Positions 18,719-26,818 of a DNA stretch of 64,000 nucleotides are shown here, piece after piece. A program made the translations under genes and the position numbers. The DNA is from Streptomyces sp. NBC_00820. GTDB lineage: Bacteria; Actinomycetota; Actinomycetes; Streptomycetales; Streptomycetaceae. The notes under the pieces are model-generated. The model was not told the DNA's origin, made no database searches, and saw only the letters and a program-made list of their open reading frames with translations. The stretch lies in NCBI RefSeq assembly GCF_036347055.1, contig NZ_CP108882.1:4313501-4377500 (forward strand), given 5' to 3'. Position 1 is the first letter of the stretch, and each line of letters starts with the position of its first letter.

Positions 18719-18754
18719 GTGCGTGGGCCCGGCCGGGAGGCAGGGCCCACGCAC
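18719..18754. terminator. strong hairpin in intergenic region
   Basis: Perfect 12-bp arms GTGCGTGGGCCC / GGGCCCACGCAC with a 12-base loop. It lies about 95 bases downstream of the leftward 163-aa membrane-protein gene, within a 435-bp gene-free stretch (18413-18847) that otherwise holds the promoter region of the preceding leftward gene. Confidence 0.6.
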
Positions 18755-18805
18755 GGGGCACGGGCTCCGCGGGGTTCCGGGAGGCCGGACGCCTCGGGGC
18801 GTTAC

Positions 18806-18851
18806 CTAGGGGGCGTCGCTGACCCGAGCTGATCCAAACGACACCCCCTAG
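18806..18851 (-). terminator. inverted repeat at the stop codon of the next gene
   Basis: CTAGGGGGCGTCG...CGACACCCCCTAG, 13-bp arms with one mismatch around 20 bases. The right arm includes the stop codon of the leftward gene. It could be a terminator or a protein-binding palindrome. Confidence 0.5.
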
Positions 18852-19339
18852 TGAACCCGCTGTCCCACCGCGTCCTCACGCGTGTAGAACCGGTAGAAGA
18901 AGATGACGAACGTGGCCGCCGCGATCAGCAGCGAGATGCCCACCGAGCGGTACATCGAGTCGCCGGTCTGGCTGTAGAGGAAGCCGAACGCGCAGCCGAC
19001 GAACACCGCCCACATCAGGGCGTGCGCCTCCCGCCGTACACGGGGGATCGCCGTCAGCAGCGCGATGAGCAGGACCGCGAACACGATCGCCGTCACGAAC
19101 CCGAACAGCACGTTCCAGCCGGTGATGGGGCCGCCGCTGCGGCGGTTGGCGGCCGCCCAGTAGCCGTAGACCAGTGCCAGCAGGACCGGCACCACGATCC
19201 GGCCGACCCGGTGGGTGCGCGTGTCGAAGACGTCGGGCGGACGCTGGGCGATGGCCGGGACCGCGCCGGCGGCGCCGGGTGTGCGGCCGGTGCGGCCGGT
19301 GCGGGGCGTGCCGCCGGGTGCGGGTGCCGCATGAGCCAT
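18848..19339 (-). CDS. small integral membrane protein
   Basis: A 163-aa protein with a cytosolic Ala/Pro/Gly-rich N-terminus (about 45 residues, with TGRTGRT repeats) and four TM helices (VGRIVVPVLLALVYGYWAAA, FGFVTAIVFAVLLIALLTAI, LMWAVFVGCAFGFLY and ISLLIAAATFVIFFYRFY). No enzymatic motif. The start at 19339 has an AGGAG ribosome site. Family not recognised. It diverges from the neighbouring PP2C phosphatase gene. Confidence 0.75.
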   Translation of the reverse strand: MAHAAPAPGGTPRTGRTGRTPGAAGAVPAIAQRPPDVFDTRTHRVGRIVVPVLLALVYGYWAAANRRSGGPITGWNVLFGFVTAIVFAVLLIALLTAIPRVRREAHALMWAVFVGCAFGFLYSQTGDSMYRSVGISLLIAAATFVIFFYRFYTREDAVGQRVH

Positions 19340-19543
19340 GGGAGCACTCCTCTCTCTCCTCGTCTCTCCTCGCCCCCGCCTTCCAGGGCACACCTGGGGG
19401 GTCGGCCCGGCAACTCGGCCGGGGCGGGGGTGCGTGCCCCGATACGGCGCGTGCCCGCCCCCGATGCGGCGCGGGTGCCCGGATGCCCGGATGCGGCGCG
19501 TGTGCCCGCGTGTTTCGCTGAGAGGCATGGAGGGCTGCCCGCC

Positions 19544-20698
19544 GTGACGCAGATGGAGTACCGGCACCGGCGGCAGGTGTTGAGGGTGCGCGGTCACAGC
19601 GTGGCCTGGGTCCCGCCGCTCGTGCTGCTCATGGGCATCGTGCTGGTGGACCTCGAGACGGGCGAGGGATTCCGGATCGTCTCCTGGATCGTCCTGGTCC
19701 CCGGTATCGCCGCCGCGCTCTGCGGCGTGTGGACGACCACCGGGTTCGCCCTGCTGTCCCTGGTGACCTACGTCGGCGTGGACACCGTCTACCCCGACCA
19801 GTACCGGGCCGGCACCACCGACTTCGCCCTGGTCGCGGTCGGCGGTGCGCTGGCCGTGCTGGCCTCCGCCGCGCGCGTGCGTCAGGAGCGGCAGTCCCTG
19901 CACATGCAGGACATCGCCGAGACGACCCGCCGTACCGTGCTGCGCCCCCTGCCGCCCGACTGGGCCGGCCTGGAACACGCGGGGGTGTACCTGGCCGCCG
20001 ACAGCGACGCCCGCGTCGGCGGCGACTTCTATGACATCCAGCCCGGCCCGCACGGCACCCGCGTCCTCGTCGGCGACGTACAGGGCAAGGGCCTGGGCGC
20101 GGTGGAGACGGCGGCGGCACTGCTCGGCACCTTCCGGGAGGCCGGATACCACGAGGCAGACCTGGCGACCGTCGCCGAACGGCTGGAGGTACGCATGCAC
20201 CGGCACCGCGGGCACGTCGCCGCGCTCGGCGGGAACGACAGCGACCGGTTCGCCACCGCCGTGCTGCTCGGCTTCCCCGAGGACGACCCGGACGCCGTCG
20301 AGCTGGTCAACTTCGGTCACGAACCCCCGCTCGCCGTCGGCCCCCACGGCGTCCGCGTGCTGCCCTGCGGCGACTGCCTGCCCATCGGGCTCGGCGACCT
20401 CACCGAGGGCCGCCCGCCCGTGCACCGGGTGCGCCTGGGCCGCGACGAGACGCTCCTGATGGTGACCGACGGGGTGACCGAGGCCCGCGACCGTGCCGGG
20501 GAGTTCTACCCGCTCACCCGCGAGGTGGTCCGCGCTATCGCGGCCGACCCGCGCCGGGCCGACCCCAAGCGGCTGGTGCGCCGCGTCCGCGACGGCGTGG
20601 TGCGGCACAGCCAGGGCCACCTCGGGGACGACACCACGGTGTTCGCCGTCCGGCGCCTCTCCGGCAACGCCCCCGTACGGAGGCGTTTGCAGGCCTGA
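19544..20698 (+). CDS. membrane-anchored SpoIIE/PP2C serine phosphatase
   Basis: A 384-aa protein. The N-terminal third holds three to four TM helices (WVPPLVLLMGIVLVD, WIVLVPGIAAALCGVW, ALLSLVTYVGVDTVY, FALVAVGGALAVLA). The rest is a PP2C domain of SpoIIE/RsbU type with metal sites VGGDFYDI, VGDVQGKGLGA, LMVTDGVTEARD and GDDTTVF. This is the common Streptomyces membrane phosphatase that acts on anti-anti-sigma factors. The GTG at 19544 is preferred for its GGAGGG site; ATG at 19553 is the alternative. It is followed at 83 bp by the next rightward gene. Confidence 0.88.
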   Translation: MTQMEYRHRRQVLRVRGHSVAWVPPLVLLMGIVLVDLETGEGFRIVSWIVLVPGIAAALCGVWTTTGFALLSLVTYVGVDTVYPDQYRAGTTDFALVAVGGALAVLASAARVRQERQSLHMQDIAETTRRTVLRPLPPDWAGLEHAGVYLAADSDARVGGDFYDIQPGPHGTRVLVGDVQGKGLGAVETAAALLGTFREAGYHEADLATVAERLEVRMHRHRGHVAALGGNDSDRFATAVLLGFPEDDPDAVELVNFGHEPPLAVGPHGVRVLPCGDCLPIGLGDLTEGRPPVHRVRLGRDETLLMVTDGVTEARDRAGEFYPLTREVVRAIAADPRRADPKRLVRRVRDGVVRHSQGHLGDDTTVFAVRRLSGNAPVRRRLQA

Positions 20699-20781
20699 GG
20701 CGCCCCTTTGCACCAGCAGCGGCTACGGTGCTGACGTGCAGGCTCGCGCAGGGCCGCAGGGCGACCCACAGGGGAGGGACG

Positions 20782-21927
20782 ATGCCCGGAACCGTGCTGC
20801 TGCTCGCGGCCTCGCCACTGGGCCGGGGGCGGCTGGTGGACGCGGCCGGCGTGCTGCCCGTCCTGGCCGCGGTGGCCCCCGCCGTGCTGGCCGGCACCGG
20901 CACCGCGAACGTGGTCGAACTCGCCGACCCGCTGGACCCGCAGGCCGTCCTGACCCGGCTGCGCGCCGCCGCGGCGGCGCCCGGACCGCTCACCGTGTAC
21001 CTCACCGGGCAGCTGCATCTGGACCGCCGCCAGCGCCTGCCCCACCTGGCGCTGGCCCGCACCACACCGGCCACCGTCCGCTACACCGCGCTGCCCTGGC
21101 ACTGGATCAGGGAGGAGCTGCGGCTCCGCTCGGCCGCGGACACCGCGCTCGTCGTCGACCTGCACGCGGACGCGGAGGCCTGGCGGCACCTGGCCGAGCG
21201 ACCCCTGGACTCCGGCCGCACGGCGGCCGTCTACGGCCGTGTCGCCCCGCCGCCGTCCGGCCGGCGGGGACCGGCCGAGCCGTCGTACATGAAGGCGGTG
21301 GCGACGCTGCTGCGCAGCGGGCACCGGCCGCCGCTCGAGCGGCTGCACGCGCAGGCGCTCGCGCGGATCGCCGATTCCGGTGCCGCCGGCCGGGACATGG
21401 TGCTGGCCGGACCCGGCGGCTTCGCGCCCGGGTCCCCGTACCGTCCTGGAGTGCCTCACCAGCAGACTCCCCCGGACGGGCCGGGCGGTGTACGGCCCGA
21501 CACCGGCATGGATCCCCACGCCGCCATCAGCGCCGCCGTCCGGTCCGGCCGGCACGCCGAGGCCGACGTGCTCGCCGCCCGGTACGAGCAGAGCGTCGTA
21601 CGGGCGTACGGTCCCGCCTCCGCCGAGGCGCTGCACTGGGCCGAAGTGCGGGCGGACCTGGCGATGTTCGCGGGGGACGCGGCGGGCAGTTGCCGGGCGT
21701 GGCTGCGGGTCGCCGGGGTGCGGCTGGCGGCGGGCCAGGCGGTGGACGCGCCTGCCGTGGAGGCGGCCGCGGACCGGGCGCATCACCAGTGGGGCCGTAT
21801 CGACGACGTGGCGCGGGCCCGTGAACTCGGGCCCGAACTGGCGCAGCTGAGGCTTCGGGTGCCGGGGCGCCGGCAGGGCGCGCTGGAGAACGTCCAGCGG
21901 CAGCTGCGGGAGCTGCCGACGGGCTGA
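20782..21927 (+). CDS. protein of unknown function, alpha/beta N-domain plus helical C-domain
   Basis: A 381-aa cytosolic protein. Residues 1-230 look alpha/beta: hydrophobic strands alternate with charged helices (GTVLLLAASPLGRGRLV, LTVYLTGQLHLDRRQRLP, DTALVVDLHADAEAW), a pattern compatible with a caspase/CHAT-like or Rossmann fold. Residues 250-381 are helical and TPR-like (RSGRHAEADVLAARYEQSVV, SAEALHWAEVRADLAMFAGD). No catalytic motif can be assigned. The start at 20782 is supported by GGGAGG 3 bases upstream. Rightward, in the same direction as the phosphatase gene, so possibly co-transcribed. Confidence 0.65.
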   Translation: MPGTVLLLAASPLGRGRLVDAAGVLPVLAAVAPAVLAGTGTANVVELADPLDPQAVLTRLRAAAAAPGPLTVYLTGQLHLDRRQRLPHLALARTTPATVRYTALPWHWIREELRLRSAADTALVVDLHADAEAWRHLAERPLDSGRTAAVYGRVAPPPSGRRGPAEPSYMKAVATLLRSGHRPPLERLHAQALARIADSGAAGRDMVLAGPGGFAPGSPYRPGVPHQQTPPDGPGGVRPDTGMDPHAAISAAVRSGRHAEADVLAARYEQSVVRAYGPASAEALHWAEVRADLAMFAGDAAGSCRAWLRVAGVRLAAGQAVDAPAVEAAADRAHHQWGRIDDVARARELGPELAQLRLRVPGRRQGALENVQRQLRELPTG

Positions 21928-21940
21928 GGTCCTCAGCCGG

Positions 21941-21996
21941 CGTCTTCCGGGCCGCCTCGGCCCTGACGCCGTCTTCCGGACCGCTTCGGCCCTACC
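21941..21996. repeat. 28-bp tandem duplication including the stop of the LCP gene
   Basis: CGTCTTCCGG(G/A)CCGC(C/T)TCGGCCCT-type units at 21941-21968 and 21969-21996. The gene-proximal copy contains the reverse complement of the LCP stop codon. Confidence 0.75.
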
Positions 21997-23572
21997 AGGT
22001 GTACCCCTCCTGGACCTTCATGCAGCCCTCCTCGTCGCCGTGCTGCACCGCCGCGCTCGCCGGGAGCTTGTTCGGGGTCGTGCCCTTCGGGTAGGCGTCT
22101 CCGGTGCGCCAGTCGGCGCCGACGGTCAGGGTGATGCCCGAGACGTCGGTCGACTTGTGGACGTGGCCCGGCGGGATGCCGAGCGCCTTGGCCACCGCCT
22201 GGGCGTCGCCTTCCAGGTCGGCGCTCGGGAACTGGATGACGGTGTCGGTCTCGGAGGCGGCCGTGCTGTCCCGCAGGGCCTTGGTGAAACCCTTGCCCTG
22301 CAGGACCTGGGCGATCGCGTCGCCCCGCTGGGGTGCCGGGGCGCGGGTGGCCGACCCGGTGCCGTTGCGGACCTGCACCGCGATGTCGGCGGCCGGGGCG
22401 GCGTCGTCCGTGGACTGCTGCTCGGGCTCGTGCTGGGCGGCGCGACCGTCCATCGGGGTGTCGTCACTGATCATCGAGAGCACCTGGTCGGCATTGCCGG
22501 GGGCGGGCATCCGCCGGTTGCGGTCCTGCGGCCACTCCACGACGGGCAGCGTGGTCGTGGTGATCCGCTTGGTGGGCACCTTCTGCATCTCGCCCATGAG
22601 GTCGTACAGCTTCTTGATCGTGTCGAGGCCTTCGTCGACCACGAGTGCGCTGGTCGCGGCCTCCGCGAGCTTGCGCATCTCGGCGGGGTTGCCGAGTTGG
22701 GCGTTCTTGCGCAGCTCGCGGACCATCGAGTTCATGTACATGTGCTGGGCGTGGGTGCGGCCGATGTCGGTGCCGTCCTCGAAGCCGTAGCGGGTGCGCA
22801 GCCACTGCAGGGCCTGTTCGCCCATGACCTTGGTCTTGCCCTTGCGCAGTTTCAGGCCCGAGCCGTGGCGTGACCAGACGTTCTGGTCGACGCAGACCGG
22901 AACACCGCCGATGGCGTCGGCCATGTCGACCACGCCGGAGAAGTCGACCATCATGAAGTGGTCGATGTGCACCCGGTGATGGGTCAGTTCCGTCCAGGTG
23001 GCGACGGTGCAGCCAGGGCCGCCGCGCTCCAGCGACCGGTTGGCCATGGCCAGGGGGATGGGGTCGTACACGTGCCCGTTCTTCGGGTCGGTGCACTTGG
23101 GGATCGGGATCATGGTGTCGCGGGGCAGGCTGACGACGGACATGTTGCTGCGGTCGGCCGAGATGTGCACCAGCATCTGCACGTCCGCGAGGGGCGGTCG
23201 GCCCACGTCGTTCCTGGAGCCGCCGAGCTTGAGGTTCCTCGCGGTGTTCCGGCTGTCGGAGCCGATCAGCAGGATGTTCATCGGCGTCTGGCCGGCGGCG
23301 TTCGGGGTCGCCTCGGGCGCGGCGGACTCGCCGAGGTTCAGCTTGGCCTTCTTGATGTTGTGGTTGAGGTGCTCGTAGTAGAGGTAGCCCGCGCCGGCGG
23401 TGCCGAGGAGGAGCAACGCCAGGCTCGCCGCGGACCAGCGGAGTATTCGGCCCCCGCGTCGCGGCGAGTCACGCCGTGCGTCGCGTTCGCGGCGGCTTGC
23501 GTCCTTTCCCGGGCGCCCGTTCCCGGCGGGTGGCGTCGAGTCCGCCTTCGTGTGCACGCTGCTGTCCGTCAT
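21992..23572 (-). CDS. LCP (LytR-CpsA-Psr) family cell-wall glycopolymer transferase
   Basis: A 526-aa type II membrane protein: cytoplasmic basic N-terminus (about 45 residues, PGKDASRRERDARRD), one TM helix (WSAASLALLLLGTAGAGYLY), then an extracellular LCP domain (about 85-310). The LCP core shows MNILLIGSDSRN, the Arg-rich SLPRDTMIPIP, and a second Arg block LQWLRTRYGFEDGTDIGRTHAQ. A C-terminal LytR_C domain (about 380-480) follows. LCP enzymes attach teichoic-acid-like polymers or arabinogalactan to peptidoglycan from polyprenyl-phosphate carriers. The ATG at 23572 with GGGAGGG upstream is preferred to the in-frame GTG at 23590. Confidence 0.92.
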   Translation of the reverse strand: MTDSSVHTKADSTPPAGNGRPGKDASRRERDARRDSPRRGGRILRWSAASLALLLLGTAGAGYLYYEHLNHNIKKAKLNLGESAAPEATPNAAGQTPMNILLIGSDSRNTARNLKLGGSRNDVGRPPLADVQMLVHISADRSNMSVVSLPRDTMIPIPKCTDPKNGHVYDPIPLAMANRSLERGGPGCTVATWTELTHHRVHIDHFMMVDFSGVVDMADAIGGVPVCVDQNVWSRHGSGLKLRKGKTKVMGEQALQWLRTRYGFEDGTDIGRTHAQHMYMNSMVRELRKNAQLGNPAEMRKLAEAATSALVVDEGLDTIKKLYDLMGEMQKVPTKRITTTTLPVVEWPQDRNRRMPAPGNADQVLSMISDDTPMDGRAAQHEPEQQSTDDAAPAADIAVQVRNGTGSATRAPAPQRGDAIAQVLQGKGFTKALRDSTAASETDTVIQFPSADLEGDAQAVAKALGIPPGHVHKSTDVSGITLTVGADWRTGDAYPKGTTPNKLPASAAVQHGDEEGCMKVQEGYTW

Positions 23573-23854
23573 CTCCGTGCCCTCCCCCACCCTTGGCCCC
23601 CCGGCCCCTGACCCCGCAAGGCATCCCGGCCCGGCGGCCGGGCGGGCACGCCACGGCGCGGGCAGACGGGATGGCTCACCTTAGACACGCTGTTCGCCGT
23701 CAAGTCCTGACGGTGAGATATTCCACTCTCGTACAACCGTCGATCGGTCCCGCTTTGCGGAGAACGGTTCCCGGATCTTGGGCCACGTTTTACCCGAGAG
23801 TATGCGTGATCTTGAACTGGCCGTGTTTCAGGTGGCGTTGGCGTTGGCGGTGAG

Positions 23855-23883
23855 GGCGGCCAAGGCGGCCAAGGCGGCCAGGG
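23855..23883. repeat. 9-bp tandem repeat GCGGCCAAG
   Basis: Three copies in a row in the 682-bp divergent region between the LCP and XRE-TPR genes (23573-24254). The rest of that region holds both promoters and one weak small-ORF candidate. Confidence 0.6.
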
Positions 23884-23934
23884 GGGTCGGCGCGGTCCGC
23901 GCGGTCACGTGCCGGCGGTGCCGGCGGGGACCGG

Positions 23935-24141
23935 TCAGCGCTGGGCGTGCCGGGCCGGCGGCGGGGGCGCGGGGGTGTCCGACGCCCGGGCGGGGCCCGC
24001 GGCCGATGCCGCGATCAGGGCCGCTACGGCGATCACGGCGGCGGCGACACCCCGTGCGACGGGGCTCCTGGCGCCGGCGGGAAGCCGCGGCGGGGAAAGG
24101 GTGTCGGGGCGTCCGTAGGGCGCGGAAGTACGTCCGAGCAC
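23935..24141 (-). CDS. possible small secreted or membrane protein
   Basis: A 68-aa reading frame starting GTG at 24141 with GAGG five bases before it. It has one hydrophobic segment (VARGVAAAVIAVAALIAASAAG) followed by PARASDTPAPPPPARH. This could be a signal-anchored peptide with a short Pro-rich extracellular tail. The composition is also what a GC-rich non-coding frame gives, so this is only a candidate. Confidence 0.3.
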   Translation of the reverse strand: MLGRTSAPYGRPDTLSPPRLPAGARSPVARGVAAAVIAVAALIAASAAGPARASDTPAPPPPARHAQR

Positions 24142-24169
24142 GGCGACCTCGCAATGACAGCGACGTATC

Positions 24170-24199
24170 AAGCATGCTTAACCCGCCGTTTAACCTAGG
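24170..24199. promoter_or_regulatory. palindrome and repeat upstream of the XRE-TPR gene
   Basis: A perfect palindrome AAGCATGCTT (24170-24179) is followed by two TTAACC units (TTAACCCGCCGTTTAACC), 56-85 bases before the ATG. This is the only AT-rich spot nearby, a sensible promoter-operator position, possibly autoregulatory. Confidence 0.4.
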
Positions 24200-24254
24200 G
24201 GCTGTGGGGCGCCAACGGCAAGAGGCGCCAAGAGAGTTGGGGGCGGGCGGGGGA

Positions 24255-25598
24255 ATGCGGGAGCGCGACGAACCAGAGGTCATAGGACGGCGTGTGCAGC
24301 AGCTGCGCACCCAGCGCGGGCTGACCCAACGGCAGTTGGCGGAGCCCGCCTACAGCCCCGCCTACATCTCCACCCTGGAGGCCGGCCGGGTCAGGGCCTC
24401 CGACGAGGCGCTGCGGCACATCGCGGGCCGGCTCGGGGTCGCCTTCGACGAGCTCGCCGTCGGCCGGCCCGCCGGTCTCGCCACCGATCTGCGGCTGCGG
24501 CTCACCGAGGCGCGGCGCGCCCTGGCCGACGGCAAGGCGGAGGAGGCCGCCGCGCAGTACGCGGAGCTGCTGGCGGAGGCGGAGAGGCACGAACTCGGCG
24601 CCGAGCGGGCCGACGCGCTGCTCGGGCTCGGCGAGAGCGCGCTGGAGACCGGTGAACTCGGCAAGGCGCACGAGTACTTCGAGGGCGCCGAGGAGCAACT
24701 GGCGGGTCAGTCCCTGCCGGTCCGGGTGCCCGCCCTGCGCGGGCGGGCCGTCGCCCACTACCTCGGGGGCGAACTCCGGTACGCCGTCTACCTCCTGGAG
24801 TCCACGCTCGACGAACTCAACCGCGGTGGCCTGCACGACCCCGACGCCCTGCTGCTCCTGTACGCCAGCGTCATCGGCCCCTACATGGACATGGGCGCCC
24901 ACGCCCGTGCCGCCCAGGCCGCCGAGTTCGCCCTCGCGCTCGCCCCGCGGGCCGCCGACCCCGTGCTGATCGCCCGCATGCACCGCTCGGTCGCCCGCAC
25001 CCTGCTCGCCGAGGGCCGTGTCGCCGAGGCCGACGCCTCCCTGGCCAAGGCGGCCGAGCTGTACCGGCAGCTGCAACTGCGCACCGAACTCGCCAACTGC
25101 CACTGGATGCGCGGCTACGTCTACGCCCAGAACGGCGAACTGGAGCGTGCCGAAGCCGAGTTGCGGCAGGCCCACACCATGCTCTCGGAGACCCGTGCGG
25201 CCCTCTACCGCAGTCAGGCCGCCGTGGAGCTGGCCGACGTCCTGCACCGGCGCGGCAAGTCGGCGGAGGCCGCCACGCTGCTGGACGGCGTCCTCGGTGA
25301 CTTCTCCTCCGAGCGCGGCGCCGTTCACGCGGCCGCCGCGCACCGCCTCCTCGGCATCATCGCCGAAGACGCCCGCGACACCGAGTCCGCCGAGGAGCAC
25401 TACGTCCGCGCCCTCAGCCTCCTCGAACGCGCGGGCGCGGCCGGTGACCTGGCCGACCTCTGCCGCCTCCTCGGCGACCTCCTGCGCCGCACCGGCCGCA
25501 CCGAAGCGGCCCTCGACGCCTACCGGACCGGCCTCGGCCACCGCACGGCCCCGGGCACGACCACCCTGGGCCCGGCCCCGGCCCAGCCACCGCTGTAG
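24255..25598 (+). CDS. XRE-family HTH regulator with TPR repeats
   Basis: A 447-aa protein. The N-terminal HTH (VIGRRVQQLRTQRGLTQRQLAE, AYISTLEAGRVRASDEALRHIAGRLGV; residues 8-70) is followed by about 370 residues of helical repeats with clear TPR spacing (LGLGESALETGELGKAHEYF, CHWMRGYVYAQNGELERAEA, HRLLGIIAEDARDTESAEEHY). Such proteins bind DNA and are usually tuned by peptide or protein ligands held in the TPR superhelix. An unusual AEPAYSPAYIS replaces the common second HTH helix. GTG at about 24203 is an alternative start. It ends directly in a bidirectional terminator. Confidence 0.85.
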   Translation: MRERDEPEVIGRRVQQLRTQRGLTQRQLAEPAYSPAYISTLEAGRVRASDEALRHIAGRLGVAFDELAVGRPAGLATDLRLRLTEARRALADGKAEEAAAQYAELLAEAERHELGAERADALLGLGESALETGELGKAHEYFEGAEEQLAGQSLPVRVPALRGRAVAHYLGGELRYAVYLLESTLDELNRGGLHDPDALLLLYASVIGPYMDMGAHARAAQAAEFALALAPRAADPVLIARMHRSVARTLLAEGRVAEADASLAKAAELYRQLQLRTELANCHWMRGYVYAQNGELERAEAELRQAHTMLSETRAALYRSQAAVELADVLHRRGKSAEAATLLDGVLGDFSSERGAVHAAAAHRLLGIIAEDARDTESAEEHYVRALSLLERAGAAGDLADLCRLLGDLLRRTGRTEAALDAYRTGLGHRTAPGTTTLGPAPAQPPL

Positions 25599-25627
25599 GG
25601 GCGGGCGGTCAGACCTGCGCCCGCCCC
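25598..25627. terminator. bidirectional terminator shared by two converging genes
   Basis: A perfect 10-bp stem GGGGCGGGCG / CGCCCGCCCC with a 10-base loop. It starts right after the XRE-TPR stop and extends into the last codons of the lipoprotein gene. Confidence 0.75.
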
Positions 25628-26397
25628 TGCCGGCGTACGTCCGCCAGGCGGAGCGCGCCGATCTGGACCGCGGCCTGGGTCGCGTCGTTCGGCACGTCGC
25701 CCAGCCCGCCGTTGGTGAGGGCGAAGGCGTCCTCACCGACGCGGACGGCGGCCACGTCCAGCGTGAGGAAGGCCTCGTCCTCTCCTTCGGTGGAGACGGC
25801 CGCGAGGGTGACGCGCAGACCCTGGCGGACGTCCCCGACCTCCGGCAGCGGGGCGTCGGTGACCTGGACGTCCTCGGTCAGTCCGAGTTCCGTCGTGGCC
25901 GTGAACCTCGCGCACTTGGCCGGCATCGTCCGCAGCCAGTCGAGCGTGGTGTCCACGTCGGCCGGTCGGCGCGCGCCGATCTGGTAGCGGAGCTGGGCGT
26001 CGGTGTCGGCGTCGTCGAGGCCGACGGCGACACGGGAGGGACCGCCGAGGAGTTCGTCGGTGTAGAGGGCGTCGAGGAGCGGCTGGCAGTCCCCGGCCTC
26101 GGTGGTCGCCTTCAGCAGCCCGTCCCGCCAGGTGGCCGCCCCGCGCGTCGCCGCCCAGGGGGCGCCGAGGTCGGTCTCGGTGAGGAGCGCGGCCTGGGCC
26201 TGCGCGTCGGTGAGCGTGGAGCCGTCGCCCCGCGTCGGCTCCTTCGGCTTCGGCTTCGGCCTGTCGATCGTGGGCAGGGGCTGCGGCGCGGTCGCCGGGG
26301 TCTCGAGACCGAGGGTCGCGCAGCCCGTGAGGGTGAGGAGGCCGACGGCGAGGGCGACGGCGCCCCGGGGGCCACGGGTGCGTATGACAGCGGTCAT
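25609..26397 (-). CDS. putative lipoprotein of unknown function
   Basis: A 262-aa exported lipoprotein. The signal peptide has Arg residues near its start (MTAVIRTRGPRG), a hydrophobic core and a lipobox LTGC with Cys26. A Pro/Lys linker (RPKPKPKEPTRG) leads to an alpha/beta domain of the type found in many Streptomyces sensor-like or PknH-like extracytoplasmic lipoproteins (ALLTETDLGAPWAATRG, CARFTATTELGL, VAAVRVGEDAFALTN). The start at 26397 has AGGAGG six bases upstream. The ligand is unknown. Its upstream region (26398-26818) also serves the divergent GH13 gene. Confidence 0.8.
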   Translation of the reverse strand: MTAVIRTRGPRGAVALAVGLLTLTGCATLGLETPATAPQPLPTIDRPKPKPKEPTRGDGSTLTDAQAQAALLTETDLGAPWAATRGAATWRDGLLKATTEAGDCQPLLDALYTDELLGGPSRVAVGLDDADTDAQLRYQIGARRPADVDTTLDWLRTMPAKCARFTATTELGLTEDVQVTDAPLPEVGDVRQGLRVTLAAVSTEGEDEAFLTLDVAAVRVGEDAFALTNGGLGDVPNDATQAAVQIGALRLADVRRQGRAQV

Positions 26398-26530
26398 CGG
26401 AGGCCTCCTGGGCGGGCCGTCGGGTGGGGTGCCTGCTCCCACGGCATCACCGCCCGCACCCGCTCACCAGCGCTCCGGGCCGTCCGGGTGAGGGACCCCG
26501 GGGAAACCGCCGTACGGCGCGACCGGCCCG

Positions 26531-26629
26531 GCCGTCGTACGCCTCCGGGGAGGCCGGTCGTACGCCTCCGGGACGGCCGGTCGTACGCCTCCGTTCCGGC
26601 CGTCGTACGTCTCCGGGACGGCCGGTCGG
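26531..26629. repeat. four imperfect tandem copies of a 23-25 bp element
   Basis: Units of the form GTACGCCTCCGGGACGGCCG, separated by TC/GTC, in the 421-bp divergent region between the lipoprotein and GH13 genes. The third and fourth copies carry point changes. Confidence 0.75.
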
Positions 26630-26702
26630 CGGCGATACCGGGACGGTGCCGCGCATCTGGTCCAGGGCCGGCGGCGAGGAAGGAGCGGAGCGGCTCATTC
26701 GG

Positions 26703-26713
26703 GCAAACGTTCG
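26703..26713. promoter_or_regulatory. possible LacI-family half-palindrome
   Basis: GCAAACGTTCG keeps the AACGTT core and left half of the LacI-type sugar operator consensus (GCAAACGTTTGC), but the right half is degenerate. It lies about 110 bases before the alpha-glucosidase start, where such an operator would be expected. Confidence 0.25.
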
Positions 26714-26818
26714 AAGTGGCTCCGGGAAGGTTCCCTTTCGGGGTGATGTGGACAGATTCTGTAGCGTCGATCCTCCGGCGTCCCGTCCCCTCCGGCGTCC
26801 CGTCCGAACGGAGCCCGT

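Noticed and set aside
18453..18809. Several small + strand frames in the 18.4-18.8 kb gap
   Set aside because: Three frames are open at once from base composition alone; none has a ribosome site with hydrophobic or domain-like sequence.
23670..23705. TTGACG as the -35 of the LCP promoter
   Set aside because: The best -10-like hexamer (TAAGGT) gives only a 14-base spacer; not convincing.
23778..24254. N-terminal extension of the XRE-TPR regulator back to 23778
   Set aside because: The segment is Arg/Gly/Ala-rich with GCGGCCAAG repeats and contains the likely promoter and operator; the HTH begins just after 24255.
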